Positions 33,030 to 43,799 of a stretch of 64,000 nucleotides of DNA are shown piece after piece (positions within the stretch are counted from its first letter, which is position 1; every line of letters starts with the position of its first letter). Source of the stretch: Clusia tigrina (taxonomy: Eukaryota > Arthropoda > Insecta > Diptera > Clusiidae); contig OV050030.1 in the NCBI GenBank assembly GCA_920105625.2, forward strand, positions 315,691,289 to 315,755,288, written 5' to 3'. A program made the position numbers and the translations under genes. A model generated the notes under the pieces. It saw nothing but the letters and a program-made list of their open reading frames with translations, was not told where the DNA came from and searched no databases.

Positions 33030-34596
33030 CCAAAACTAGGAGGTATTTTACCTCAGAGACTGAAAGTGGCTCAAGCAAACATCCATCATGCCAGAGCAGC
33101 CTCGGCTGTCATCGGGAGGGTGTTTGCCAAGAACAACATGGGGCTGGCCCTCATTCAAGAGCCATGGTGTTACAAAAAGTCAAATTAGGGGCCTTTCTAG
33201 TAAGTTTACAAAGAAATCATGTCGCGAGATCTCACACCCATCATGTTAAGTACATAGATGATGGGATCTCTCGCGACATAGTCGTTGCATCGGCCTACTT
33301 TCCGGGAAATATGAACGACATCCCGGAAGAAGTCTATAAGCTGGCGAGGTATTGCCTATCCAAAAGGATTCCACTTTTGGTGGGCTGCGACTCAAACGCA
33401 CACAATACCATCTGGGGTAGCAGTGACACCAATAAACGGGGTGAGTCAGTTCTAAAATTTTTATTATCACTTAATTTATATATATTGAATAAAGGGGAAC
33501 ACACCCACTTTTAGAAATATAATTAGGGAGGAAGTTCTTGATCTGACTTTCTGTAGTCCAGAGCTAACTGATATTGTTAATAATTGGAAAGTTTCGGACG
33601 AACCCTCTCTGTCGGAGCACAGCATAATTGAGTTCGATATAGGAGGTATTGTCACAAAAACGGTAGTTTTTAGAAATCCTAGGTATACTAACTGGGAATT
33701 CTTCGATAGTTCAGTGAATTCACTACTCACATCCTCAAACATCCAAGGAATATATACAATTTCGGTGGAGCTAGAGGAAGGTGTCAATGAGCTGAATGAA
33801 ATCATTTCTGAATCCTATGTTTTATCTTGTTCTCTAAGAACAAAGAAAAACAACAGGAATGTTCCTTGGTGGAACTCTAGTCTGTCTACTAGACGTACTA
33901 AGGTCCGTAGGCTATTCAATCTAGCTAAGCGTACGGGGGACTGGGAAGAATATAAAAAAGAGTTGACGATCTATAACAAAGATATCAGACAAGCTAAACG
34001 GACTAGCTTTATATCCTTTTGTGAAAGTGTAGAATCGACTCCTGAAGTAGCACGACTCCATAGAGCTCTTGCGAAAAACAAAGTCGATTTAAAGCTGGCA
34101 TTGAATCTGAGAATGGGACGGTTACGGCAAATGAAATTTGCTGCGTGTGCACTTTCCTGGGAGCTCAATCCAGTTACCGCCATCTTTGCAGATGGATGCT
34201 CTTCCTAGAAGAAGCAAGATTGGCTGGAAGGTGGCCAAAGAAATTATAACTACTGAGAGGTTGAGATGGGCCATCAGCTCTTTTCAGCCATATAAATCGC
34301 CGGGTGCCAATGGTATTTTCCCGATCCTTCTCCAAAGGAGTGGTGAGGCACTGATTCCGCGCCTGGTAAATATCACTAGGGCAAGTCTTGCTTTTGGGTA
34401 CATAGCGGAAGCATGGCGCACAGCTAAAGTGGTATTTATCTCCAAGGTAGGCAAGAAGGATATGGCCCATCCCAAATCCTTCAGGCATATCAGTTTGACA
34501 TCCTTTGTACTTAAAGCAATGGAGAAAATAGTTAATATACATCTCCTTGAGACCGTATTGAAAAGGGAACCTTTACATCCTTGTCAGTGTGCATAT
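33030..34596 (+). pseudogene. LOA-like element D, endonuclease and RT fingers (5' part)
   Basis: A second LOA subfamily. LKVAQANIHHARAAS (catalytic Asn region, near 33062-33105) and LALIQEPW (catalytic Glu, near 33150) open the APE endonuclease. A frameshift and small loss follow, then RDIVVASAYFPG, VGCDSNAHNTIWGSSD (near 33380-33425) and LSEHSIIEF (near 33610). The RT begins with LRWAISSFQPYKSPGANG (near 34262) and HPKSFRHISLTSF. It is interrupted at 34596 by the CR1-group insertion and continues at 39709. Several stops and shifts are present. ORF1 was not found upstream. Confidence 0.85.
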
Positions 34597-34870
34597 TTTT
34601 TCAATTTCAATTTATTGCTTAAAGTTTTAACATAAGACAAAGTCTTTTAATATATAACTATATATCAGTTATGAATATATATATATTAAATTAAATTAGC
34701 AACTAATTAAATAGATAAATAAAAAAATTAAAAAATGAATAAGTAAATAAGTAATAAATAATAAATAAATAAAGAAAGAAATAAATAAATTAATACAATA
34801 ATAAATAAAAGAATACAGTCAGAAAAGAATAATAAAAGAGATATTTGGTTATTTTCAAGGGTAAAAATTT
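34597..34870 (-). other. A-rich 3' untranslated end of CR1-group element
   Basis: AT-rich, with many aaataaat-like units (34700-34810) and a terminal TTGAAATTGAAAAAA-type tail on the minus strand at the insertion site. Confidence 0.65.
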
Positions 34871-34878
34871 AGAGAGCT

Positions 34879-36740
34879 CTATGGTAGTTCTCGACAAAAG
34901 TACTGGAACACTAAATGCTTAAACTCACTAATCCCTGCCACGGCTCTCACAGCTGGAGGCAGCGAATTCCAGATCCTGATGGCATTAATGAAAAAGTATC
35001 GAGTTGAATTAGAATAGGCAAACTTAGGTATTATCATGCACCGACTTCTTTTTGATTGGCTCTGCTGAAGTTTCTCAAAGAGATAATTAGGTGTTCTCGT
35101 GATAAACAGCTTGTGAAGAAAAATACAATTTCTGATCCGCAAGTAGTTCTCAATACTGCATCCAAGAACACTTGTCTTCCAGGAAGTTATATGGTCAAAC
35201 CTATGTAATCCAAACACATATCGTGTGGCATAGTTAAACACAACTTGTATTTTATATAGGGAGTTTGAATCCAACTTACTATATACAAGCTCTGAATAGC
35301 AAATTATCGGTACAACCAGCTGCTTAACCAACATTCTCCTAGTCTCGACGGGGGTAAACTCTGCTGACATCCGTAACTGCCTCAGCACAAAAAAAACTTT
35401 TTTCACAATACTATTTATTTGATCAGTGCAAGTGAAAGAAGAATTGATATGAAAGCCCAAACTACATGATCTCTCAACGAATTTCGGCTGAGCGCCACCA
35501 ATATATATCAAAGGAAGTTTGTCCAATTCTACTTTCTTCTTCGAGATTGGTAAAACGTAGGATTATAACGGATTTAGGAAGAGTCCATTTCTTTTTGACC
35601 AATCAAATATAGAATGTAGATCTTCGTTCATTTTAAGACTCAGGTCATCAATATACTCCATGCGCCGAGAAAGATAAATCTGTAGGTCATCAGCATATGC
35701 ATGTATATTTACGAATTTACACACCGAGAATATGTCATTTGAAAATATAGTAAACAGGAGTGGGCCAAGAATCGATCTCTGTGGAACCCGAAAAAACATG
35801 CCTATAATAAGAATAGATATTGCCCACCTTTACTCGCTGCATTCTCATTGTTAAATAACTATTTAACAATGAGAATAACTATAAATAACTATTCAACTGC
35901 ACTGTCACAAAACCCATAGTACCGCTTTAATTTTAAACAAAGCAACGAATGATTAACGCTATCAAAAGCCTTGGAGAAATCCAGGAGACATAGAAAAGTA
36001 AGAAGACTTTGGTCATACATTTCCCGAATATCATCCATAACCTTAAGCATAGCAGTCGCACAACTGTGCCCGATCTAAAACCAGACTGCAAAGGAGAGAA
36101 AAGATTGTTTTGATGAAAGTAACCTGAAATTTGCTCAGCCATGAGTGATTCACAAACCTTTGATAGAGAAGGTAAAATACTAATAGGTCTAAAATCACCT
36201 GGCTGCAATGCAGAGGATTTCTTAGCTACTGGAATAACGATACCAACTTTCCAAGCACTAGGAAAGCACGAAGTCGTAAAGCAATGATTAATAATGTGTC
36301 AAGGGACTAAGAATAAATGGTAATATAATCTTAAGAAACTTAACCGGCAAGCCATCCTCACCAATTGCATTTGACTTAACCCTCATCAGACATCGCCCCA
36401 CATCAGCCTCACGGACACAGCAGAACTGAAAAGTAGACGTGGCAGAACAAAATATTCCAAGAGCAGGCTGAGAAACCGAGCCACATGATCCCGGAGAAGC
36501 AAAGGCATCACACATAATGCTGGGATCCAACTTGCAGATAGTATTATCACTACTACGCACTCCAAGGTTCCTCAAGTTCCTCCAAAGTAGCTTGGTAGGA
36601 AGGCAACTTTTCAACTTGGAATTGTAAAAATTTCTTTTGGATGACGAACAATAAATAAAGTTTTATTTCGAGCAATCCTAAATCGATTCCAATTATCCAC
36701 AGTAGGCTTTTTTCCATTTAGCATGCAATTTATTTCGATT
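34879..36740 (-). pseudogene. CR1-group ORF2, reverse transcriptase part
   Basis: Read on the minus strand: AIGEDGLPVKFLK (near 36370), GDFRPISILPSLSKVCE (near 36200), LQSGFRSG (near 36075), then a frameshift. VPQRSILGPLLFTIFSNDI (near 35790) follows, then HAYADDLQIYLS (catalytic box, near 35690), and the thumb LGFHINSSF. The last 215 codons (35526-34879) are open and end in the IRIWNSLPPAVRA...FKHLVFQYF tail typical of CR1/L2-like elements. Four or more interruptions are present, so this copy cannot make active RT. Confidence 0.82.
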
Positions 36741-36746
36741 CCTAAT

Positions 36747-37304
36747 GCGGCCCATAGACGATACATCATGATCATACTCATTCGTGTACGTGTTGATTGA
36801 AGCTCCGCCACAGACGAGTGATCAAAATCGAAGATCATCATTTTTTCGTAGTCGTCGTTGAGTGAGGTTGTCATGTCTCTGTCGGATGACGAAGTTTTGT
36901 GTGCGCTAGCGCTTGTATTGTGCAAGGAAAAATTGTAAAAAAAAATAAAAAAACGATTTTGGATGAAAGAAAGGCACAAAAAAAATAGTACAATAGCATT
37001 CAAGGGACTCCAGCAGAAACGCATTTTTATTATTTTTATCCGCACACATCTTCACACGTTGGCAGTCAAATTCAAATGAGCAAAATTTGCATGTAAATTG
37101 CCCACAAACGACGATCATCCATACATCATGATCAACATCGTAATAAAATTTACCCTCAAAATCTAAATGAATTAGATTTTCGACGATCAGTCAGTGATCA
37201 CAGCGAGATCATGTCTGTGTGACACATACATGCATCTATTCTCTCTTTTTTACACATACTATTATAAATGAGTATGATCATGATGTATCCGTCTATGGGC
37301 CGCA
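36747..37304. mobile_element. Harbinger-like MITE (558 bp) with TAA target duplication
   Basis: The left end TGCGGCCCATAGACG at 36747 and its reverse complement ending at 37304 form inverted repeats of about 37 bp with one indel. TAA occurs at 36744-36746 and 37305-37307. A subterminal copy of atacatcatgatca lies at about 37121. There is no transposase. The 3-bp TWA duplication and GC-starting ends fit PIF/Harbinger-derived MITEs. Confidence 0.82.
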
Positions 37305-37307
37305 TAA

Positions 37308-38283
37308 TAGCCAATTTAACTTGCTTAGAGTACCATGGACAAGAAACATTCTGTATTGCCACTGAACGAATGGGGACATATTGATTAAAAATCCTGTCAA
37401 TGCAACCTACAAACAAGTCCAACTTATCATCCACAGAGGTTTGACACCATCATTCATCCCAATGCACCCGACTCATCTCACAGAATAGTGATTCATAGGC
37501 AATAGCATTAAAGTCACGATATGAAAAAAAATCCGGCAGAGCATCACGGCACAGTGTTATGTTTAAGGTACAAAAAATTAAATCATGATCGGAAATAAAA
37601 GAGATTTGATCAAAAAAACTAATCAATGAGACATCAGATACCAGAAAGAAATCAAGCAAACTAGGGTTGACATTATTTCCATAACGAGAAGGTACACCCG
37701 AGTTTACTACAGATAATCCAGCAGTTGCTACAAGCTCATATAATTTATTCCTAGCACTACTATCACACAGCAGATTCACATTGAAATCGCCACAAATCAC
37801 AAAGCGATCATAATCAGCCAAATTATTGGACAGCTCAGAAAAACAAGGTTCAAGCTGATATGCTCTTTTAGGGTTATATACACAAGATAGAAACATTTTT
37901 GTACCTCCACTACAAATTTTAACATTCAAAAATTCAATGTCACACCCATTAGACAAGCTTAACAACTCAATATTTAGGTAAGTTTTGCAATATATTGCTA
38001 CACCACCCCCTCTCTTATTCAGCCTATCACTCCTTACTAACTTGTAGTCTTTAATGCCATAATGGGCATCCAAAACATCATCCTGAAACCATGTTTTCGA
38101 GACACATATAACATCCACTAAACAGCCCTCAAAAATATATCTCAAGTAATCTAATTTCTCTGAATTCAGACTCCTAGCGTTAAGATGCACAATATTGAGA
38201 CCCCTACGCTGCCTGCACAATATATCAATGAGAACTTTATGATTTTCATTAACACCATCCACACTGTCACCGATACCACCCAC
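37308..38283 (-). pseudogene. CR1-group ORF2, APE endonuclease with Glu-to-Lys
   Basis: Open from 38283 to 37450, then shifted. LNIVHLNARSLNSEK (catalytic Asn, near 38185) starts the fold. The usual SETW motif reads VSKTWF (near 38090), replacing the metal-binding Glu with Lys. GGGVAIYCK, FVICGDFNVN (Asp/Asn, near 37790) and FISDHDLIF (near 37590) are intact. After 37450 the linker (NVSCPWYSKQVKLA) leads to the MITE insertion. The domain would nick the target; loss of the Glu predicts inactivity. Confidence 0.83.
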
Positions 38284-38531
38284 AACAAGTGGAAGCCCTG
38301 CTTAGGACTGCAAGTTCAAACATTAAATAGTAAACCATAGCCATAAGGTTTATAAAAAAAATTATAAAAATTAACCAATAACCATATACCTTTACAAAAT
38401 ACATAATGCACATAAAAATAATAGAAAGAAGAGCTCAGAAAGAATGAGAGAGAGCATACAAAAAGAATAAAAGAAAAAACAAAAAACAAAACAAACAAAA
38501 TGTATAAAAAGAAGTGGAAGAATAGATACAC
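38284..38531 (-). other. A-rich spacer between ORF1 and ORF2 of CR1-group element
   Basis: AT-rich sequence with no coding match. ORF1 ends at 38532 and the ORF2 frame opens at 38283. Confidence 0.5.
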
Positions 38532-39518
38532 CTATCTGAAATGTAAAGAGTTAAAAATATATAAAAGAATAAAGTAATAACAAGAAGAAAACTTATAGCT
38601 AAGTTTGAAATAATCATAAGGAATGACGGAAAAGACAACATTATTGTAATTTCGTAGCTGCTGGTGCGCCAACGAGCGAATCCACGGCCTCTTTGCCAGT
38701 TTCGCTTCAGAATCTCGGATCACTCGAACATATACCATGCCTCGCATGGAGAATGCAGAAGTCAACAGCCGCTGCCGCCTAAGCCTCGATGCATACTGCA
38801 TAATTACCCGATTGCTCTTAGTTAGGCTCTCATGTGCAAATACGGGAGTTTGTCCGCCGACACCGATATCAGAGAGTAAGATGGATCTCTTCCTCTCCTT
38901 GCAGAACCCAGCAATAGCCCGAAAGAGATTACTCCTTTGTTGTGCCGTTTGCAGTCTCACCAAAACCGCAGCAGCCCCAGTTTGAGATTGGCTACGGTTC
39001 GAGCGCAGACGGAATACTTCCCGAACCCGCGGCGAGTCACATTTGACCGATTGACAGATTTTATTAAATGTATCACCCAATCTCTCACTCTCGGTCTCAG
39101 GTATTCCATTAATTAAAATATCCGTTGAGACAGCATCACCTTCAAATTTTTCCACTTGGGATTGCAGAGAGTGCACATTTGACTTCAGTGTTTCAACCTC
39201 CGTGATGGATCGCTGAATTGCCGACACTCTAAACTCAATTTGCCTAAAATCTCTCTTGATATTAGACAACTCACCGGCCAACTCACTCATTTTCTGCATA
39301 ACACGATCCTCAAGCAGCTTCACAGACCCGTTAAACTTTGTGACAATGCTCTCTTCGAGCTTAAACAACCGCTCATACCATGCAGCCAGCAAACCAGAGT
39401 CAGAGAGCCTATCTGCAGTTGCTTTGTTCGCATTTGGTGTTGAGTGCAGACTTGGCGCCCAAATTTTGTTTCTCTCTTCTTTGCGCTGACTGTCTTGTTG
39501 CCAATGACATTTTCGCAA
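38532..39518 (-). CDS. CR1-group ORF1 protein
   Basis: 328-codon open frame, the best preserved frame of this element. Residues about 45-130 form a probable coiled coil (FNGSVKLLEDRVMQKMSEL, VETLKSNVHSLQSQVEKF). An RRM-like region follows: STDILINGIPETESE, VREVFRLRS, AAVLVRLQTAQQRSNLFRA. The C-terminal part includes SDIGVGGQTPVFAHESLTKSN and MVYVRVI. This coiled-coil plus RNA-binding architecture is known for ORF1 proteins of CR1-, L2- and L1-like elements, which coat element RNA. The last 40 residues run into A-rich sequence and may be an extension past the original stop. No zinc knuckle is seen. Confidence 0.75.
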   Translation of the reverse strand: MRKCHWQQDSQRKEERNKIWAPSLHSTPNANKATADRLSDSGLLAAWYERLFKLEESIVTKFNGSVKLLEDRVMQKMSELAGELSNIKRDFRQIEFRVSAIQRSITEVETLKSNVHSLQSQVEKFEGDAVSTDILINGIPETESERLGDTFNKICQSVKCDSPRVREVFRLRSNRSQSQTGAAAVLVRLQTAQQRSNLFRAIAGFCKERKRSILLSDIGVGGQTPVFAHESLTKSNRVIMQYASRLRRQRLLTSAFSMRGMVYVRVIRDSEAKLAKRPWIRSLAHQQLRNYNNVVFSVIPYDYFKLSYKFSSCYYFILLYIFNSLHFR

Positions 39519-39708
39519 AAACAGGTTTCTTTATTTAATGTCGACTATACAGAAAGAAAAAACTCAACACAAACACCGACACTCAGTCACAACTTCAATC
39601 TTTAGTAGGCGAATTAAGAGATCAATATATCTGGCAAATATTATAAAAACCGCTCTCCACTCGTTAGCACCAAAAACACGTCTACTCACTATGACTCATT
39701 ACTTGTAA

Positions 39709-41400
39709 ATATATTGCGGGAAAATCGGCTGAAACCGCACTATACCATCTGACTGATTTTATTCAGGCAGCACTGGATAAAAAAGAAATAGCACTTTGTG
39801 TCTTTCTCGATATTGAGGGGCTTTTGACAACACTCCTCATGAATATATGATTAGGGCTCTTTGCAATAGAGGAATAGATAATATCACTTCCAATTGGATA
39901 CGAGCTTTACTCAACAGTAGACTGACTGAAGCTGAAGCAGGTGACAAAACTGTTGAAGTCAAAGTCAATAAAGGATGTCCGCAGGGTGGGGTATTATCAC
40001 CCATTTTGTGGAGCATAGTAGTTGATGCTCTTCTGGTAAAGCTCACAAATCTAGGCCTATCATGTCAAGGATATGCGGACGAAATTGTGATAATAGCTAG
40101 AGTAAAATCTGAATCCACTCTTTGTGATAGTATCCAGAGGGGCTTATTAGCAGCTAGTGAATTGTGCAGGGGAACAGGATTGAAAATCAATGCCTCAAAG
40201 ACCACCATTGTGCCGTTCACTAGAAAAAGATCTCTACCATATATGAAACCTATTCTTCTAAATGGTACACAGGTCGATATTAGCTCTGAGACCAAATACC
40301 TCGGAGTCAATTTCGACAAAAAGTTATTGTAGAAGGCTCATCTGACAGCAACCACCAAGAGGGCTACAGCTTCCTTAATGATATGTAGATGGCTTGCTGG
40401 TAAATCTTGAGGATGTAACCCAAAAATCGTTCGTTGGATGTATATCATGATGTTGAGACCAATCATCACCTATGGGTCTGTAGCCTGGTCAAATAGAGTC
40501 AGACTTAAGAGAGTGAAATCTGCATTAAGTAAAGTACAACGCCTTGCCTGCCTTGTTATCACTGGAGCTATGCGCACCTGTCCAACAGCAGCAATGGAAG
40601 TTATACTAGATCTAACACCCTTACATCTAGTAATTCCGACTCTTCTAGGAAATCTCTTACCAGAATACAAGAAATTATTTCGTGAGAATCAAATTACACC
40701 CAATAAAAAGGGGTAAAAATTCTACTCAAGGATACGTTATACTAAAATCTCACAAAGATTTTATGCCAAGAAAATTCAATTTTGCACACAAATACTGCAC
40801 AATGGCAGGCCACATAGGCGTAGTGGGAAATGAGAAGGCTGATAGCTTAGCTAGGAAGGCTGCTCTCACTTCAACGGCCTTGAACCCTTCTGTGGACTAT
40901 CATCCAATACAATTGGAGGTCTGCTGAAGAAGTGTACAGATACAAAGCGAAGTCAAACCTGGAAAACTCTTCCGGGACTAAGACAATCCAAAGATCTTCT
41001 GGGAGACTTTAATCCTAAAAGAGCTAAGGGCTTATTAAATATGCCTCGGAGTAAATTAAGAATCATCACAGGCATTTTAAGCGGACATTGTAGACTCAAC
41101 TACCATTTGAACAAGTTGGGTATATCTTCAGATGCCATCTGTCGATTCTGTGGAGAAAGTGACGAAACCTCACTGCACCTGATCATAGACTGCGGACCAT
41201 TGGCACACAAAACACACAGGTGTTTTGGAGAATATATCTTAGACATGAGCAAGATCCCTCATCTTGATTCCTCCAAAATATATGAATTCCTGTCGGAAAT
41301 TAACCTGACAGAAGATTTATAGATGAGACTATCCTCATCTTTCAAATAATAGGGGCATCACAATAGATCTTTCAGGTCGCAGTGTATAACACCCTTCTAT
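39709..41400 (+). pseudogene. LOA-like element D, 3' part, duplicate 1
   Basis: Continues the RT of 33.0-34.6 kb: SAETALYHLTDFIQ, VFLDIE (catalytic Asp, near 39800), GCPQGGVLSPILWS (near 39977) and GYADEIVII (near 40072), where YADD reads YADE. The frame runs to a TAG at about 40330 and then shifts. The thumb follows to about 40680. RNase H is gutted: about 370 bp between an acaatg and the GHIGV motif are missing compared with duplicate 2. The zinc-finger tail CRFCGESDETSLHLI...C (near 41145-41190) and a 3' UTR ending near cagtgtataacaccc follow. Confidence 0.83.
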
Positions 41401-41412
41401 AAATCTAATCTA

Positions 41413-41570
41413 AAAAAAAAACTCAACACAAACACCGACACTCAGTCACAACTTCAATCTTTAGTAGGCGAATTAACAGATCAATATATCTGGCAAATAT
41501 TATAAAAACCGCTCTCCACTCGTTAGCACCAAAAACACGTCTACTCACTATGACTCATTACTTGTAAATA
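41413..41570. repeat. Duplicated 5' end fragment of CR1-group element
   Basis: Near-perfect repeat of about 39553-39710 (only aattaacaga for aattaagaga noticed). It shows that the tandem duplication copied the junction between the CR1-group element and the LOA-like element and therefore happened after the insertion. Confidence 0.88.
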
Positions 41571-43470
41571 TATTGCGGGAAAATCGGCTGAAACCGCACT
41601 ATACCATCTGACTGATTTTATTCAGGCAGCACTGGATAAAAAAGAAATAGCACTTTGTGTCTTTCTCGATATTGAGAGGGCTTTTGACAACACTCCTCAT
41701 GAATATATGATTAGCGCTCGTAACAATAGAAGAATAGATAATACCACTTCCAATTGGATACGAGCTTTACTCAACAGTAGATTGACTGAAGCTGAAGCAG
41801 GTGACAAAACTGTTAAAGTCAAAGTCAATAAAGGATGTCCGCAGGGTGGGGTATTATCACCCATTTTGTGGAGCATAGTAGTTGATGATCTTCTGGTAAA
41901 ACTCAGAAATCTAGGCATATCATTGTGCCGTTCACTAGAAAAAGATCTCTACCATAAATTAAACCTATTCTTCTAAATGGTACACAGGTCGATATTAGCT
42001 CTGAGACCAAATAACTCGTAGTTATTTTCGACAAAAAGTTATTGTGGAAGGCTCATCTGACAGCAACCACCAAGAGGGCTACAGCTTCCGTAATGATATG
42101 CAGACGGCTTGTTGGTAAATCTTGGGGATGTAACCCAAAAATCGTTCGCTGGATGTATACCAAGATGGTGAGCCAATCATCACCTATAGTTCTGTAGCCT
42201 GGTCAAATAGAGTCAGACTAAGGACAGCGAAATCTGCATTAAGTAAAGTACAACGCCTTGCCTGCCTTGTTATCATTGGAGCTATGCGCACCTGTCCAAT
42301 AGCAGCAATGGAAGTTATACTAGATCTAACACCCTTACATCTAGTAATTCAAGACTCTGCTAGGAAATCTCTTACCAGAATACAAGACATTATTTCGAGA
42401 GAATCCAATTACACCCAAAATATATGGGGTAAAAATTTTACTCAATAATAAGGTATACTAAAATCTCACAAGGATTTTATGCCAATAAAATTCAATTTTG
42501 CACACAAATACTGTACAATGATGAGTTGCAAAAAACAATGGAAAGGTCTAACTGAGACGTATAAAATTAGAGAAAATTCCCTCTTATGGTATACTGACGG
42601 TTCTAAGACAATGGACGGAACTGGAGCAGGAGTATTTGGGATTAGAACCAACTACTGGGAACCAATGAGTTCTTTTCCAAGCATTTTTCAAGCGGAAATT
42701 CACGCTATTGAAAGATGTGCCCAGATCAACATTGACAGGAAGTATCGGGGGAAAAACATCGTGATACTATCTGATAGTCAAGCAGCACTCAAGAGGCTGA
42801 GCTCACCCTTAGTGAGGTCTAAACTTGTGTGGGACTGTATTGGGAAGCTAAATTCCCTAGGCAGTATGAACAAGTTATCTCTAATGAGGGTACCAGGCCA
42901 CATAGGAGTAGATGGAAATGAGAAGGCTGATAGCTTAGCTAGGAAGGCTGCGGCCTCTCAGTTCACCGGCCTTGAACCCTTCTGTGGACTATTATCCAAT
43001 ACCATTGGAGGTCTGCTGAACAAGTGTACAGATACAAAACGAAGTCAAACCTGGAAAACTCTTCCGGGATTAAGACAATCCAAAGATCTTCTGGGAGACT
43101 TTAATCCGAAAAGAGCTAAGGACTTATTAAATATGCCTCGGAGTAAATTAAGAATCAACACAGGCATTTTAAGCGGACATTGTAGACTCAACTACCATTT
43201 GAACAAGTTGGGTATATCTTCAGATGCTATCTGTAGATTCTGTGGAGAAAGTGACGAAACCTCACTGTACCTGATCGCAGACTGCGGACCATTGGCACAC
43301 AAAATACACAGATATGAGCAAGATCACTCATCTTGAGACCTCCAAAATATATAAATTCCTGTCGGAAATTTACCTGACAGAAGATTTACAGATGAGACTA
43401 TCCTCATCTTTCTAATAAATAGGGGCATCACAATAGATCTTTCAGGTAGCAGTGTATAACACCCTTAAAT
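41571..43470 (+). pseudogene. LOA-like element D, 3' part, duplicate 2
   Basis: Second copy of 39709-41400. The RT runs from SAETALYHL through FLDIERAFDNTPHEYM and GCPQGG. About 140 bp containing the YADD region are deleted at about 41923. RNase H, in contrast, is complete in one frame (42479-43336): WYTDGSKTMDG (near 42587), FQAEIHAIE (near 42690), LSDSQAALKRL (near 42768) and GHIGVDGNEKADSLA (near 42897). The CRFCGESDE zinc-finger tail lies near 43230. The 3' UTR ends near 43465. The two duplicates carry complementary deletions. Confidence 0.84.
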
Positions 43471-43799
43471 ATATCTATCTATTTACCTCGGATTACCTCA
43501 AATATCGTAAAAACTTTTAATACAACAAAAAATGCTAGAGATCATTTCAAAGCGTCAGAATACAACAATGAAATCAATTCCATTCGGAGAATCCGGATAA
43601 AACCTCTTTTATTATTATTTTTTTTTGCAGAACAACTATGCACACACACATATATATAGCACTCAGAGCACAATACGATATTTGACCACAATACCACCAT
43701 TGTACTATATTTGTCGCTCCATTTTTATTTTCTTTGAATCTACATGATTTGTGAACAAACCTCAATAGTTCCGGTGTCCCAAAGAAGTAAAACTTTGCA
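43471..43799. other. No recognisable feature
   Basis: AT-rich sequence between the LOA-like 3' end and a minus-strand LOA fragment. It holds a short poly-T and a few CA dinucleotides (about 43619-43660). No gene seen. Confidence 0.4.

Larger units (their letters stand above)
34597..39708 (-). mobile_element. CR1-group non-LTR retrotransposon, near full length, inserted in LOA-like D
   Basis: Minus-strand element with a 5' UTR (39519-39708), ORF1, ORF2 (endonuclease, RT) and an A-rich 3' end (poly(A)-like gaaattgaaaaaa at 34597). ATAT at 34593-34596 and again at 39709-39712 is the likely target duplication. Removing the element with one copy joins the two halves of the LOA RT in frame. ORF2 also contains a MITE (36747-37304). 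Clade placement among CR1, L2 and Kiri-like groups is uncertain. Confidence 0.85.

Noticed and set aside
38316..38641. Phe-rich minus-strand frames as membrane proteins
   Set aside because: They arise from the A-rich spacer after the CR1-group ORF1.
43574..43765. Short minus-strand frame as gene
   Set aside because: 63 codons, no similarity or context, contains a poly-T tract.
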